Below are positions 39,401-54,400 of a DNA stretch of 64,000 bases, one piece after another. Under the pieces are notes generated by a model, which did no database searches, was not told the origin of the DNA, and saw only the letters and a program-made list of their open reading frames with translations. The position numbers were made by a program, and so were the translations under genes. Numbering within the stretch: the first letter of the stretch is position 1; each line of letters starts with the position of its first letter. Source of the stretch: Siphonodentalium dalli (taxonomy: Eukaryota; Mollusca; Scaphopoda; Gadilida; Siphonodentaliidae); the NCBI GenBank assembly GCA_032622095.1, contig CP136066.1, positions 42,235,835-42,299,834 of the forward strand. The letters run 5' to 3'.

Positions 39401-42400
39401 GGAACGCTTTCGCGTTCCACACAAAATGTCAGACCAACTTGCATCCATACTCTAGGAAACGCAAGCAAATCAACAACCATTTCTTGAGTAGAATTAAAGA
39501 TGAAATCAGGGTCCCAGGCCTCCAGTTACAACATCAACATAAAAGATATCTAATAACTGGATCACTGAATAAAAAAAAAAAACCTTTTTATTGAAGGTTG
39601 TTCATCTTTTTAAGTGATCTTTGCACCTATATCTTGTTTATGGCGATCAGTAGGGCATGCTGGCATTTGTTTTGACTAATCAACTGGCGGATTTCAGCGT
39701 GGACTTGTTTAATAATCAAGTCCAACGACATCGATTAGTCGACTAATCGTTTCAACACTACATTGCATGTTCGACATTTAATTAAGGTTCACAATGGGTG
39801 CACATCACAATATTCACCATCTGGGAACTTATATCTAGATCTTCCATAGCAGATGAAGCCATGCAGAATGAGGTACCCAGGGGGGGGGGGGATTTAATAA
39901 TGCTATCCCATTGTGCGGGGTAGCATCACTAAATTTACCCTCTGCGGACAACTGGAAACTTACCTCCTTCTGGGCTTCTTCAAATTTCGAAAAGGCAATC
40001 AGCAATTTTTCATCAACATTATCATCTCCAAAGTACTCAACAGCCCGTTCATAAATTCTTCGTGAACTGTTAATGTAATGGTTCTTTTCTTCAAACTTTG
40101 CGTACTTTATCCAGTTTTTAACCACGGGATGAACAATAACAAGTAAGAAGAGTCAAGGAAAATAAAATCAACAAACTGAACACGATGTCTCTAAATTCTA
40201 TAACTTAACCCTTTACCCAACAAAACGGCCAAAACCGGCCAAATAAAGCTTCAACAGCCTAAAATATCCTCGGTCTGTCTCAATAGAACCATACAAATAT
40301 GGATATCATTGGAACCGGCTCCTTGATCACATTGTGATAGTTACAGTTATGCCCTGTGCCAATGCATTCTCTTATATATGCGAGTCGACCATAGGTCGCC
40401 TCGCATATATAAGAGAATGCATTGGCCAAAAAAAATCTTTTTTTTAACACTTTTTACCATTTTTTCTTACATTCTTTAACAATTTTATAATTTTTAATGT
40501 GTTAAGCCAATGCATTCTCTTATATATGCAAGGCGACCTATGGTCGACTCGCATATATAAGAGAATGCATTGGCACAGGGCCCTTCTGTTGGGTAAAGGG
40601 TTAAAACATACAATAACAAAATAACAATTTGAGCTTACAAAGAATATCTGAAGTACCCCTAATTTCAATGCCAAAATTCTAAAGCGAAAAAGGGATAGAT
40701 AGATAGATAATTTATTGGCAAAAGTGCATTCATTATACAAGAATACAGGATACAAAAATAATCATAAATAGGATTGAATCGTCAAGTGCATAAGATCAGT
40801 TACTTGCCCAGTTGAGGGTCAGCAAGATATGGATATATGACAATCCACATCATGCTGACTCCCAAATAGGTTGCACTCAGGGATGTAACTAATGTAAAAA
40901 TAATTGGAAGGAACCCATATTAGAATTTGGCCTGTTTTTTTAGCTCGGAGATACACATACTAACTTTGGTTCAGATCAAATATTCCAATTTGACCTGTAA
41001 TTTGTGCTAGTAAACCCACATACCAAGTTTCATTCCATTCTGTTCAGACTAACTAAAGTTATCATCCAGAAACAACTAGAGGTGTGACTGTCCCAATGGG
41101 ACTATGGATACCCCCCTGTTTTTAAAATACTAAGATGTTTCACATGTCAGTCAACATTTAGTTAAAATAATAAAATAACAGTTCCCATTGCAGGTGTACA
41201 ACCATAACCCTAATCTTAAACCTATTGACCGAAAAATGTAGGAATAAAAGATTGGACAAAATTATGCATGTTGCAAAAAAAAAATCTAAGTCGAAAAAGG
41301 GGGATAACTCCACCAAAAAATATTGGACAGACGTCATAATCACAGGTGCACAAGTTCCCATGGTACTAAATATCTGTGCCACGTTTTAAAAAAATTGACT
41401 GAAAAATGTAGGAATAAAAGCTCTCACAAAATTATACATATTGCAAAAATTTTATAAGTCGAAAAAGGGGGGATAACTTCACCAAAAAAAGTCCGACAGA
41501 CGTCATAATCGCAGGTGCACAGGTTCCCATGGTGGTTGATGTCTGTGCCAAGTTTCACGGAAATTGATCAAAAAACGACTGAGAAAAACTCCGGACAAAT
41601 TTGTGTCCACGGACGGACGACGGACAAGCTGACTCCAGTATACCCCCCCTAACTTCGTTGCGGGGGGTATAAAAAAGCGAATAGATGGACAACTTATAGT
41701 CAATATTGGCAATGCATAGCATTATGAAAATTCCAACATGGTATCTTTGCATACATGAATAATTTAACAACGCATCACATATTCATGATGGATTGAAACG
41801 TGAACTAAGATAGTGATCCTTCGAAAAACACAAGTAAACAAACCAGTCCTAGTCAGTAGTTTTTCACATATAATAAATATAACAAAGTTTCAAACGAAAA
41901 ACAATTTTATAAATATTTAAGATCATTCTTTTATGATATCTCATATATATTTTGAAGACCTCTGTCTGTATGTTTGTCTGTCTGTATGTTTGTCTGTATG
42001 TTTGTCATTAATACAAATCTACGATTCTCGACCGATCGGGACGAAACTTGGTGCGTGTGTGTAGTTTGACCAGGCGGTGGACGTTGTCATATTGGCGAGC
42101 CCGTGCGGCGCCCGCTTCGCACATGCGCAGACGAGATCTCGGAAACGGGTGGAGCTATCGACTTGAAATTTGGTATGTGAATGTATCTTGCCCCGGATAC
42201 AAATTTTATCGGGTCGCCGAGCCCGTGCGACGCCAGCTTCGCGCATGCGCAGACGAGATCTCGGAAACGGGTGGAGCTATCGACTTGAAATTTGGTATGT
42301 GAATGTAACTTGACCCGGATACAAATTTTATCGGGTCGCCAAGCCCGTGCGACGCCAGCTTCGCGCATGCGCAGATCAGATCTCGGAAACGGGTAGAGCT

Positions 42401-45400
42401 ATCGACTTGAAATTTGGTTTTTGAATAGCCCGGACAACGTCGGGCTCATCGGCTAGTCATATATAAAAGGATATATCGTTCATATATATGTCTGGCCCTG
42501 TCAAGTTCCTTGTATCGGAGTTCGAAGTTGATGTAAGAATGCCACGCTTGTTCCTCGGGTTGCCACTCCATCCATCTCTCAAATGCCTGTCTTGCTCCTG
42601 TCAATTAAATTAATTTTCATTAACGAGAGGCCGATCATGAACGGCAGATGTTTAACCCATACCTTGGCGATAGCGATTAGCTATAACTGATAATTTGTCA
42701 AAGATATGATCACAGGAATCCAACTTGAAATAAAAAGCTCAAATAATGTGTCTTAAGAAAGGGTTAAATTATTTGGGGTGGGGAAGGAGTAGTTTTAAAT
42801 CTCTTAACTCTGTCCCTATTCACCCAAGGACCTCTCACTGTGAGATCCAACGGTTTAGTGATTTCGGAGGATATGTTTAGGAGTTTAAGTTAACTCATTG
42901 GAAGCAAAAGTGATAAATCAATATCTCTGCAACTTTGACATGCCAGATATTCAAAATTTATTCATTTCTAAAGAGAAATTATAATTTGTTGACAAGCCAG
43001 ACAGCTTAGAACATACATGTAGGGGATTCCATCTCATATTTAAATGGTACTTTAATTACCCCCCCCCCCCTTCCCCCATTCTCCCCAGTTGTTATTTGTT
43101 TATCAAACATGGACAGATAAGATCAGATCTGACCTGTGTATTAAATAAGATTAAGTGCTTCATAACAGGGGTGTATGGTTTTCAAAAATATATGTAGTTT
43201 ATACAATACAAAAGTATTATCTACATAATGTTATACAGACATAATATGATGAGGATGCTGGCCCCTATGACCCCTAAATCGAAACAGATTACCATAGTTA
43301 ATATAAAAGAAAGTAAGTAGCCCTCAATTAAATGGTTTCACACATTACAATGTTTTACAAGTAGCTTGGAAACTAAAAGCCACAACCTTCGATGTTAATC
43401 TTCTAAGCGCTCTGTGGCCCCTAAAATTCAATCAACAATGACAATATGAACAAATGGGAAAATACGGTTCCTGGAAATATTAACAACATCTACCATATTG
43501 ATTTTCAAAACAAGGCATCACTTAATTACAATAGTCATGTAGATTTATCTGCCTGTTACCCATTGCATAGATAAATCATATTGGCTATCAGCCATTATGA
43601 GTCCATGTACATTATAGCATGTTAATTTTTTTTTTATTATTATAAAAGTTAAATTTTTTTTTATAATATTTGCTTTGTTAAACTGAGCAAGGAGTTAAAT
43701 ATATAAAAACAAATCTAACTTTTTGTGTGAAAAAGGTTCATAACTCCTTTAAAATAAATCAGATCAAACCCATATTCGAACTCGGTCTGTATTTTAGGCT
43801 GAGAAACCTACATTTTGTTCCAATAAAATAAAGATGTTAGAGTTATGGCAGCATGCATGAATTCTAAGTCGAAAAAAGGCCATAACTCTGTAACAAAAAC
43901 TCGGATCAAACCCAAATTCGAACTTGATCTGTATTTTGGGCTGAGAAACAATATTTTCCAAAAAAGTTAAATATATATCTCCTAGAAGTATCTTGCCCAC
44001 TGAACTATATGGTATATCCCCAAAATATTAACAAGGAAGGGTTACCAAACCCGTACGAAAATTCTATGGTATATTTTATCCTGTTTCGTGAACTGTAACC
44101 TCTGATGACGTCATCTCCAAATGTCCCTATATAAGCTCTGTAGCCAGACCGCTTTTCACTTTTTCCCCTTGTTAACGGAGGACACGAAGATAAGTCTTGA
44201 TAATATATATATGTTTTTTTTGTTATACAAAAAACATTATCTCCGTTGATTATTATTTGTTGTGTGCAAACTTTACTAACGCGTTGCTATACGTAATTTT
44301 GTCGTCCAATCCATGTTTTTAAATAGACAAGTCCACATGAAACGAAACTTGTCGAAGGCATCTTTTATTTTCTTTATATTATTTGTCACGGAAAGACAGA
44401 CGAATAATAGATGCACATTTGGATATGACTAAGGACGCTCAGAATCTTTATAGCAAGAATAGATTGCACGCATGAGAGATTTTCTATAGTCGAAGCAAAT
44501 TAGCCACGTGGGCGGTTGCATAGTAACAGTATCACGAAATTCGGTGACTTAATTTCGACCGTCTGACGGCTTGGTAATACTGTAGCTACAATTTGGCCAA
44601 TCGGCAAACATGATTCCGTCTGCAATATACAGGCTTATAAATATATAATGATAATGACAGCACTATGACAGTGTCCTACCTGCAACATTCCCAAGCATCT
44701 CCTCCATGTATGTGTATTTATACCAGAATTGATTGGCTCTCGGAAGTATAGTAACAGCTCTGTCCCAAATGTTCCTGGCATGGTTAACTTGTCGAGCTCT
44801 GTCATCATTAAAACGAAAAATTATTAAGAAATGTGAAAAACATTATGCTAGAATACGGCATGCATCTGAGTCAAGAAGCTGTATAAAATAAGATGTGGAC
44901 AGTGTAGTTATATATATAGACAGAACACAAAGTGGATATTCATCAATAGTTTTTTATCAAAATGAGTTGTGGATGGCGCAAGGATATATTTAACGAAAGC
45001 GGAGCTTTGGTGAAATATTTTGTCTATGCGCCATCTGCAACAAGTTCGATAAAAGTTTCTGGATTATGATTCTAGTTGTGTTCTGTATTTATTCCACACC
45101 ATGTGTCTGATAAGTTTAATCAATGACTGTAGTACTATAACTACCTTTAATGTGATTTAAGTCTGACAGCATATAGAGCGAAGTGGATGACTGATGTTAT
45201 GTATGTCATTGCTCTTACCATGTAGCAACAATGTCAACCTGAGGTAGTTCCGACTTTTATTCAATAAGAGATTACGTTGAATACATGTGCCTCATGTCAA
45301 CGGGTGTGGAATAAAACAGAATATGCCATCTGCAATGGGTTCAATATAAGATTCAAATTTTTTTAAAGCATCGTGTTCTGGTTTATTCTACACCCTTGTA

Positions 45401-48400
45401 TCTGAAAAGCCCCACTGCTGTGAATTCCTTGATGCATTATAGATATAATTTTTAAAGAAAACTGGGAAGTTTTTAGACATCATCACAAATATAGCACGAT
45501 TCTTCTGCAGGGAGATTAAAGAATAATTTCATCCAACAGACATGTTCCTCAATGTTAATACAATATAGACATATCTATCAATATTATGTAGTCAAAAAAC
45601 TTTTTTTTTTAAATATTCTATACTTTTTGGGCACATCTGTACACTGTGTTGGTTCCAATTACAATACTTTTCTAACAAGAGCACCGCATTGTGAATGCGT
45701 CGCAGAGGTAGCTTTTCGTTGAGATGTGTTAATATTCTGAGGTGGTTTAACTTGAAAGATATCTCAACCCTTTCTATACTAAAACATCATTGACAAGTAG
45801 CTATCCTATAGGAAATGTTCAGATAATAAGTTAAAACCTTTCTATACTAAAGCATCATTGATGAGTAGTTATCCCATAGGAAATGTTCAGATAATAAGTT
45901 AAAACCTTTCTATACTAAAGCATCATTGATGAGTAGTTATCCCATAGGAAATGTTCAGATAATATGTTAAAACCTTTCTATACTAAAGTATCATTGACAA
46001 GTAGCTATCCCATAGGAAATGTTCAGATAATAAGTTAAAACCTTTCTATACTAAAGCATCATTGATGAGTAGTTATCCCAAAGGAAATGTTCAGATAATA
46101 AGTTAAAACCTTTCTATACTAAAGCATCATTGACAAGTAGCTATCCCATAGGAAATGTTCAGGTAATAAGTTTAACCCTTTCTATACTAAAGCATCATTG
46201 ACAAGTAGCTATCCCATAGGAAATGTTCAGATAATAAGTTAAAACCTTTCTATACTAAAGCATCATTGGTGAGTAGTTATCCCATAGGAAATGTTCAGAT
46301 AATAAGTTTAACCCTTTCTATACTAAACCATCATTGGTGAGTAGTTAACCCACAGGAAATGTTCAGATAATAAGTTAAAACCTTTCTATACTAAAGCATC
46401 ATTGATGTGTAGTTATCCCATAGGAAATGTTCAGATAATAAGTTAAAACCTTTCTATACTAAAGCATCATTGATGAGTAGTTATCCCATAGGAAATGTTC
46501 AGATAATATGTTAAAACCTTTCTATACTAAAGTATCATTGACAAGTAGCTATCCCATAGGAAATGTTCAGATAATAAGTTAAAACCTTTCTATACTAAAG
46601 CATCATTGATGAGTAGTTATCCCATAGGAAATGTTCAGATAATAAGTTAAAACCTTTCTATACTAAAGCATCATTGACAAGTAGCTATCCCATGGGAAAT
46701 GTTCAGGTAATAAGTTTAACCCTTTCTATACTAAAGCATCATTGACAAGTAGCTATCCCATAGGAAATGTTCAGGTAATAAGTTAAAACCTTTCTATACT
46801 AAAGCATCATTGATGAGTAGTTATCCCAAAGGAAATGTTCAGATAATAAGTTAAAACCTTTCTATACTAAAGCATCATTGGTGAGTAGTTATCCCATAGG
46901 AAATGTTCAGATAATAAGTTTAACCCTTTCTATACTAAAGCATCATTGGTGAGTAGTTAACCCATAGGAAATGTTCAGATAATAAGTTAAAACCTTTCTA
47001 TACTAAAGCATCATTGACAAGTAGCTATCCCATAGGAAATGTTCAGGTAATAAGTTTAAACCTTTCTATACTAAAGCATCATTGAGAAGTAGCTATCCCA
47101 TAGGAAATGTTCAGGTAATAAGTTAAAACCTTTCTATACTAAAGCATCATTGGTGAGTAGTTATCCCATAGGAAATGTTCAGATAATAAGTTTAACCCTT
47201 TCTATACTAAAGCATCATTGGTGAGTAGTTATCCCATAGGAAATGTTCAGATAATAAGTTTAACCCTTTCTATACTAAAGCATCATTGATGAGTAGTTAC
47301 CCCATAGGAAATGTTCAGATAATAAGTTTAACCCTTTCTATACTAAAGCATCATTGATGAGTAGTTACCCCATAAGAAATGTTCAGATAATAAGTTTAAC
47401 CCTTTCTATACTAAAGCATCATTGACAAGTAGCTATCCCATAGGAAATGTTCAGATAATAAGTTTAACCCTTTCTATACTAAAGCATCATTGACAAGTAG
47501 CTATCCCATAGGAAATGTTCAGATAATAAGTTTAACCCTTTCTATACTAAAGCATCATTGATGAGTAGTTACCCCATAGGAAATGTTCAGATAATAAGTT
47601 TAACCCTTTCTATACTAAAACATCATTGACAAGTAGCTATCCCATAGGAAATGTTCAGATAATAAGTTTAACCCTTTCTATACTAAAGCATCATTGATGA
47701 GTAGTTACTCCATAGGAAATGTTCAGATAATAAGTTTAACCCTTTCTATACTGAAGCACCATTGATGAGTAGTTATCCCATAGGAAATGTTCATATAATA
47801 AGTTCAATAACCGACCGCAGGTATGGAAGAAACTTGTTCCGCATGGATATCCTTTCCACCATGGTGGTTCAGAGATCATTTAAATTAGGCTATGGTGACT
47901 GCTTCAAAGTTGTTATGATTGAACAGATGCCCAAAAAACAGACGGACGTAACCTATTTCTATATCCCCCGCTGGGGGAAATAAGGTACATGTAAATTGCA
48001 AGTAAAACCCACCTCATTTCCATCTCAGTATATTTCAGCCAGACAGGAATGCATCTGTGATCGACATCAAGCGCTCTCTCAAACACAGATCTTGCCCTGG
48101 AAAAATTATAAACTATAAATAATAGTGAATAATACATAAAACATTACAACATACTCAAAAATAGACAATATTCTTAGATTATGAAATAAATAAAAGGCCG
48201 ATAGGCCACACATCGCCCGAATAAGGTGGCTTTCTTTGACTGGAACGAACCCAAATTTGAACTTGAGCTGTATTTTCATGTGATTAATCCAAATACTAAA
48301 TTTGAAAGTTATTGGATAATCAAACTTGAGTTATCATCCAGACAACAAAATAATAAGCAAATTCTAAGTCCAAAAGGGGCATAATTCTGCAAGAAATTGC

Positions 48401-51400
48401 CACACTGGATACAAATTTGAACTAAGATTCATCAAATTCATCAAGATGCTATTCAAACATTTCGGCGGACGGTAAGACAGATAGACGTTAGACAAGCAGA
48501 TGGTAAGATAGATCGACGTTAAACAGACGGACAGACAGATTGAGCGAGATAAATAACAATTTGTCTCGTTCACGAATGACATAATGTTTGATATCCACTC
48601 AAAAACACTAGATATTCTTTTTATTATATGCATTTACAAACCTCTGAATCTCCTTCTGGCTTTCTTCAAATGCGGCATATTTAATCCAGTTAATCATCAC
48701 AGATCTGTTCTTCCTGATGTTATCCTCAAAAGCCTGCAATGAAATACAGCAATAAGAATAATTACACAGTGGCAGCACCAAGTCAAGACTAGTGCACATC
48801 TGTCAACATCACTAATTTTCTTAAGGAATTTTTAAAAAATCTCAATTTCCAACTATCAATTTCAAGGGGAAAAACATTACCCTCTATAACCAATACGAAA
48901 ACAACACCGGAGAATCGCATTACCCTATATAACCAATGTATGCAAAAGTATTATAACAACACCGGAGAAAATCATTATCCACTATAACCAATGTATGCAA
49001 AAGTATTATAACAACACCGGAGAAAATCATTATCCACTATAACCAATGTATGCAAAAGTATTATAACAACACCGGAGAAAATCATTATCCACTATAACCA
49101 ATGTATGCAAAAGTATTATAACAACACCAGAGAAAATCATTATCCTCTATAACCAATGTATGCAAAAGTATTATAACAACACCGGAGAAAATCATTATCC
49201 ACTATAACCAATGTATGCAAAAGTATTATAACAACACCGGAGAAAATCATTATCCACTATAACCAATGTATGCAAAAGTATTATAACAACACCGGAGAAA
49301 ATCATTATCCACTATAACCAATGTATGCAAAAGTATTATAACAACACCGGAGAAAATCATTATCCACTATAACCAATGTATGCAAAAGTATTATAACAAC
49401 ACCAGAGAAAATCATTATCCTCTATAACCAATGTATGCAAAAGTATTATAACAACACCGGAGAAAATCATTATCCACTATAACCAATGTATGCTAAAGTA
49501 TTATAACAACACCGGAGAAAATCATTATCCACTACATGTATAACCAATGTATGCTATGTATACTATAACAACACCGGGAAAAAATCATTATCCTCTATAA
49601 CCCATGTATGCTATGTATACTATAACAACACCGTGACCTATTCACCCTCTCAGTATGAGAGCTATGTTCAAATTATGTAAAAAGGCGGGTTTAAAAAAAC
49701 ATTACGCCCCCACATCACCCTGGAGCCTTGTTTCAGTATGATAGGTACCAGTTAAGGGAAATAAGTTGAGTCATGAAACCATATGCACACTGAGGTGAGG
49801 TGCCATAGGGCACCTCACATATATAAGAGAATGCATTAGCATAACAATATTTACCTTGACCTTGTAAGCCAGTGTATCCTCTTATATGGGAGACTCTCAT
49901 ATACAAGAGAATGCACTGGCACAGGGTCTTTAATGCTGCACCAGCACAGCTCGCATCATGAAAGGGCTAAGAAATGTATTAACCCGTTGAACCCGTAACA
50001 CCGATATTTAGGTGCAAACGAACAGTGACTATATCACGTAACACCGATATTTCGGTGCAGCGACGACATGATTCGGTAGCAAATTTAGATATAGTATAAC
50101 GAGCGTCAGACCCACTGATTTATATTTAAATTGCCCCCCACATATGTCAGCGGCGCCCATGGTTCGTATGGAATGGTTGGCCGCTAGTATCGGGTAGAAA
50201 TATATGCGCATGCGCATAGCATATAATCTACAAAGCGAACTGTGTCGCTATATTTAGGGCATATAATTTCGTGTTCCCAGTGTATGTACAGCACAGACAT
50301 AATTTAGACACACAATTTCAGTTTAAATTACCCTCGCGTATATTAGTCAGTGTTCTGCTACATATGGGGAAGGGTCTATCGCCTATCAAGTTGATTTATT
50401 CGCGCATGCGCAGACCAGCACAATGACAAATAAATGGTTTATAACATACTTATACACGACATACCAACTAATATATATATTTAAATGGGCCTATTGAAGT
50501 TAGCGCTGGCAAAGGTGTGTATATGGATTGGCTGCCCACTAGAAACGGGCAGGAAAATATGCACATGCGCGCAGGCTATAGTTCATTTTGAAAAATGCGT
50601 TTAAGTGAATTGTGGCGCTATATATGGCATATAGTTGCATGTTTCACATGTTCAGTAGACACAATCTAGACAGCTTACTTGAACAATGGGGCCACGATAT
50701 GTTACGGGAAATTACGTTGTTTCTGCATGGTCTCTGTAATATCAGTCTCTGTTATGCCACATGCGGCAAAAAGTCTATCGCATATCAAGTTGACTTACTC
50801 GCACATGGTCAGGTATATCTTAAATTTCACATTAGGATATTGGTTGCATCGAAACGCAATTCGCTGATGTATAATTACAACGTTAAAAGCTAGAATTCTT
50901 TTATCCTGCAAATTTCGGGTAGTTGCCAAGTAACCGTTTCTAAGGAGAGATCGGGTGGCAAAGTATCCCGGTCTTAAAATGATCAGTGGTCCATGCATGC
51001 ATAGCATGCCTGCACAGTTTCAGTTATGTGTCCCCTTTGAACATAACCAACACCACGCGACTATAGACACTGTCTAAATTAAGGCAAAACATACCACTAA
51101 ATAGTTAGTGCAATGTCATTCGATCATTAGTGGTATTTGCTTAGCAACCAGTGCTACCCATAAATGGGATATTTGGTTCACTATTCTGGTCGGGTATATC
51201 TCAAATTTCACGTTAGGGTATTACCTGTATCAAAAAACGCAATCACTGGGGTTGAATAACGATGCTATAAGCTATATTTACATTTTCCAGTCAATTCAGG
51301 GTAGTTGCCTAGCAACCATTACCAAGGAATTGCCACGAGGCAAAGTCTCGCGATCTTATAATGATCGCTGATCCATGGGGGACTAACCTGTAAAGTTTCA

Positions 51401-54400
51401 GACCTGTGTCAGTTTGAACATAATCAACACCATGCGACTAGACACTGTCTAATTTAAGCGGAAATACCACTGGGAGCCCCGGGTCAGGGTGTCGATCACT
51501 GTGGGGCGTCAGGGTTCAAAGGGTTAAGAAAGGTTAGATGTTTCTGAGAATGGGGGTACAGCGTAATAATACCTCTATGAGCTCTTATAAGATTTTTACA
51601 TCTCCTTAACTGTGACCCGCCATATCAAATCCAGTCGTAAGTCGGGATTTTTTTTACCCTGTGCCAATGCATTCTCTTATATGTACCGTTATCCTCCCAT
51701 AGTCAGAGCAAACTAGTAACAGAGAATAAATCATCGCCTAACAGAAAAGTTGTCACCCATAAGCCGAAAGTTGTCTTAATCGGCACATCTAACATTCGGA
51801 AAATAGACCCTAAGAAAATGTCACAGAGATTTGACCTACATAAAATAGAAGCTTACACACTGGATGAGACTGCAAAAGAACTTAACGAACTAATCAAAGA
51901 CAAAGACCAAAATAGTTATCCAGATATTCTGGTCTTACATTCTCTCACAAATGACCTGAAATCGAATCCTGAAAGTTGCGCAACAAAAGTGAGAGCATTG
52001 GCATCAACAGTGAAAAATAAAATGCCAAAAACTAAATTAATAATTTCCTTAGCGACTCCCAGAAGCGATTCCGAAAAACATCTTGCCAATGTCAACGTGG
52101 TAAATGCAACACTGAAACGTGACTTCCTAAATGTAAAGGAAATTACACTATGTGACCATCGAAACATGTGGGACTGGGATCAACCTAGACAACAACTTTT
52201 AAATCAAGATGACTTGTACCATCTATCTGGTCATGGCGCTATAGTTCTCGCCACTAATATTTCAATTAAAATCAAAGAACAGCCAATACTCATCAGCATG
52301 AACATCAAATCAAAGGATGGACAAACTACAACAACCGCAATCCACGGAACTACATAAATGAAAATGACCAAAGCTACTCTAGTAGAAACAATGGTTTCAC
52401 ACAAAACAATAGGAGTCATCAACGTTCCTACTCAACCTGGCCATACAGCCAGGACTACTAGTACAGGTGACAATTGTTCCAACAAGCTGACTCATCAGCT
52501 GAAAATCCTATCATGGAATGTTGGAGGTTTAACATCAGGATCATATAAAAAGTACAATGATCCATATTTCCTTCAACATATTCATGATTGCAATATCATT
52601 CTTCTAACTGAAACACATGTGGGTCCCGAAGAAAGTATTAATGTAAACGGTTTCAAGTATTTCCCAGTATGTCGGAATATTTCTTCAAACGGTAGATACT
52701 TTGGTGGCCTGGGTATTTTAATAAGTACCAGCATAGCCAAAGGAGTACACCTTTTGAAGAACACCAGTGTAGACTACCAATGGCTCCAACTTGATAAACA
52801 TTTCTTCAATTTAACAAAAGATTTATATATTTGCATAGCTTACATCATCCCGGCAAATTCACATTATGAGAGTAGGCTCGATTATGATGTATTAAGTTCA
52901 ATAGAGGAGGACATAACGAAAACTTATTCAAAGAAAGGTCACATTATGATTTGTGGAGACTTGAACTCTCGAACTGGTAACAGAGTTGACATTGTTGAAA
53001 ATGACGATGATCACCAAATGATTGATCTTACAGACAATTCAAGTCAAATTAATATAAGAACTAATTCTGACCCAATCAGTGACAAACAGGGTAAACAACT
53101 GATAGACATGTGTGTTTCACAAGGCTTAATATTATTAAATGGTAGAATTTTTGGAGACTCCATTGGTAGTCCCACTTGCTTTAAGCCGAATGGTGTGAGT
53201 GTTGTGGATTATATGATAGTCTCAAGGGAGCTTATGGACCAAATTTTAATTTTCAGGTCTCTCCATTCCAACCTACAATGTCTGACTGTCATTGCAGCCT
53301 TAAATGTATTATATCTACAACATTCAGAAAAATCAAATCAAAATCACATTCAACCGATCATCAGAAACCAGCCCCTGGCAAATTTAGCTGGTCAAACACT
53401 TCCAAATCTGCATTCCAGCATGCACTCCATTGTCCGAATATCCAAAAACAAATATACAAATTTCAACAATCAACTTATTCCGCAGAGCAGATTGGCGAAG
53501 CAACAGTAGATCTAGAAAATATTTTAATTCAGGCAGCCAACATATCACTAAAGTTCAAAAACTCCAAATACCACAATCGGAAACGCACAAATAATTGGTT
53601 TGATGGTGAACTGAGAGATAGGCGCAAGACATTACAATATAAGGCCAACGACATGTCAACAAATCCCTTCAATAAGGCAAAACGTGATAGTTATTTCAAA
53701 TCCTACCGACAGTATAAAAAAATACTCCGAGTAAAAAAAAAGAAATATAAATTGCTTCTCCTACAGAAGCTCGGTAATCTTAGAGAGAATAATCCTAATG
53801 AATACTGGAAACTACTCAAAACTCTTCAATATGAAGAAGGCAGCCAGGAACCCAGGTTGGAAAACAATATTGAACTGGACAGTTGGGCATCCTATTTTAA
53901 GAACCTCAATCAAATAAACCCATCTGTCTCTGACAGAAATAAACAATTATCGGAATGCTTGGAAAATCTTGAAAGAGAAAAAACTTTTTCAGAACTCGAC
54001 TTTCGTATCTCCATGGAGGAGACTGAAAATAGTCTCAAATCGCTCAAGAGCAACAAAGCTGTTGGGTTAGACTCCATATCAAATGAGATCATAGGTGTCA
54101 GTCTACCATATCTTCTCAAACAATATCACAAACTGTTTAATCTAATATACTCAAATGGAATTTATCCAAAAGAATGGACCCAAGGGTATATCATACCAAT
54201 ATTTAAACAAGGTGACCCCAAAGATCCTAATAATTATAGAGGAATAACTATAAATTCATGTCTGGGGAAAGCATTTAACAAGATTTTGAACACACGGTTA
54301 ACCAAATACCTCGATCAACATGTCATGTTATCAGACAGTCAGGCCGGTTTCAGAAAAAATTACAGAACAGCAGATCACATGTTCATTCTGACAAGTCTCA

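Larger units (their letters stand above)
40143..42474 (-). other. CRNKL1: U12-type AT-AC intron of CRNKL1
   Basis: Intron of 2332 nt between W6 and W7. It starts ATATCCTTTT, matching the U12 5' consensus. Its end carries TTCCTTGAC (U12 branch consensus TTCCTTRAC) followed by TCTTCTTAC, so the branch A sits about 10 nt from the terminal AC, the expected spacing. The transcript strand has no AG for roughly 50 nt upstream of the exon, which rules out a GT-AG reading. Splicing as AT-AC yields [13 protein letters not shown], as in the family (human ERFVLVHPDVKNW). Inside lie a TTAA element (40205-40604) and two dispersed repeats. Confidence 0.92.

Noticed and set aside
40126-40200. Ordinary AG acceptor for exon W7
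   Set aside because: No AG exists on the transcript strand near the exon start; the AC fits U12 rules and the protein.
48885-49640. CRISPR-like array
   Set aside because: Units are contiguous with no unique spacers; eukaryotic satellite.
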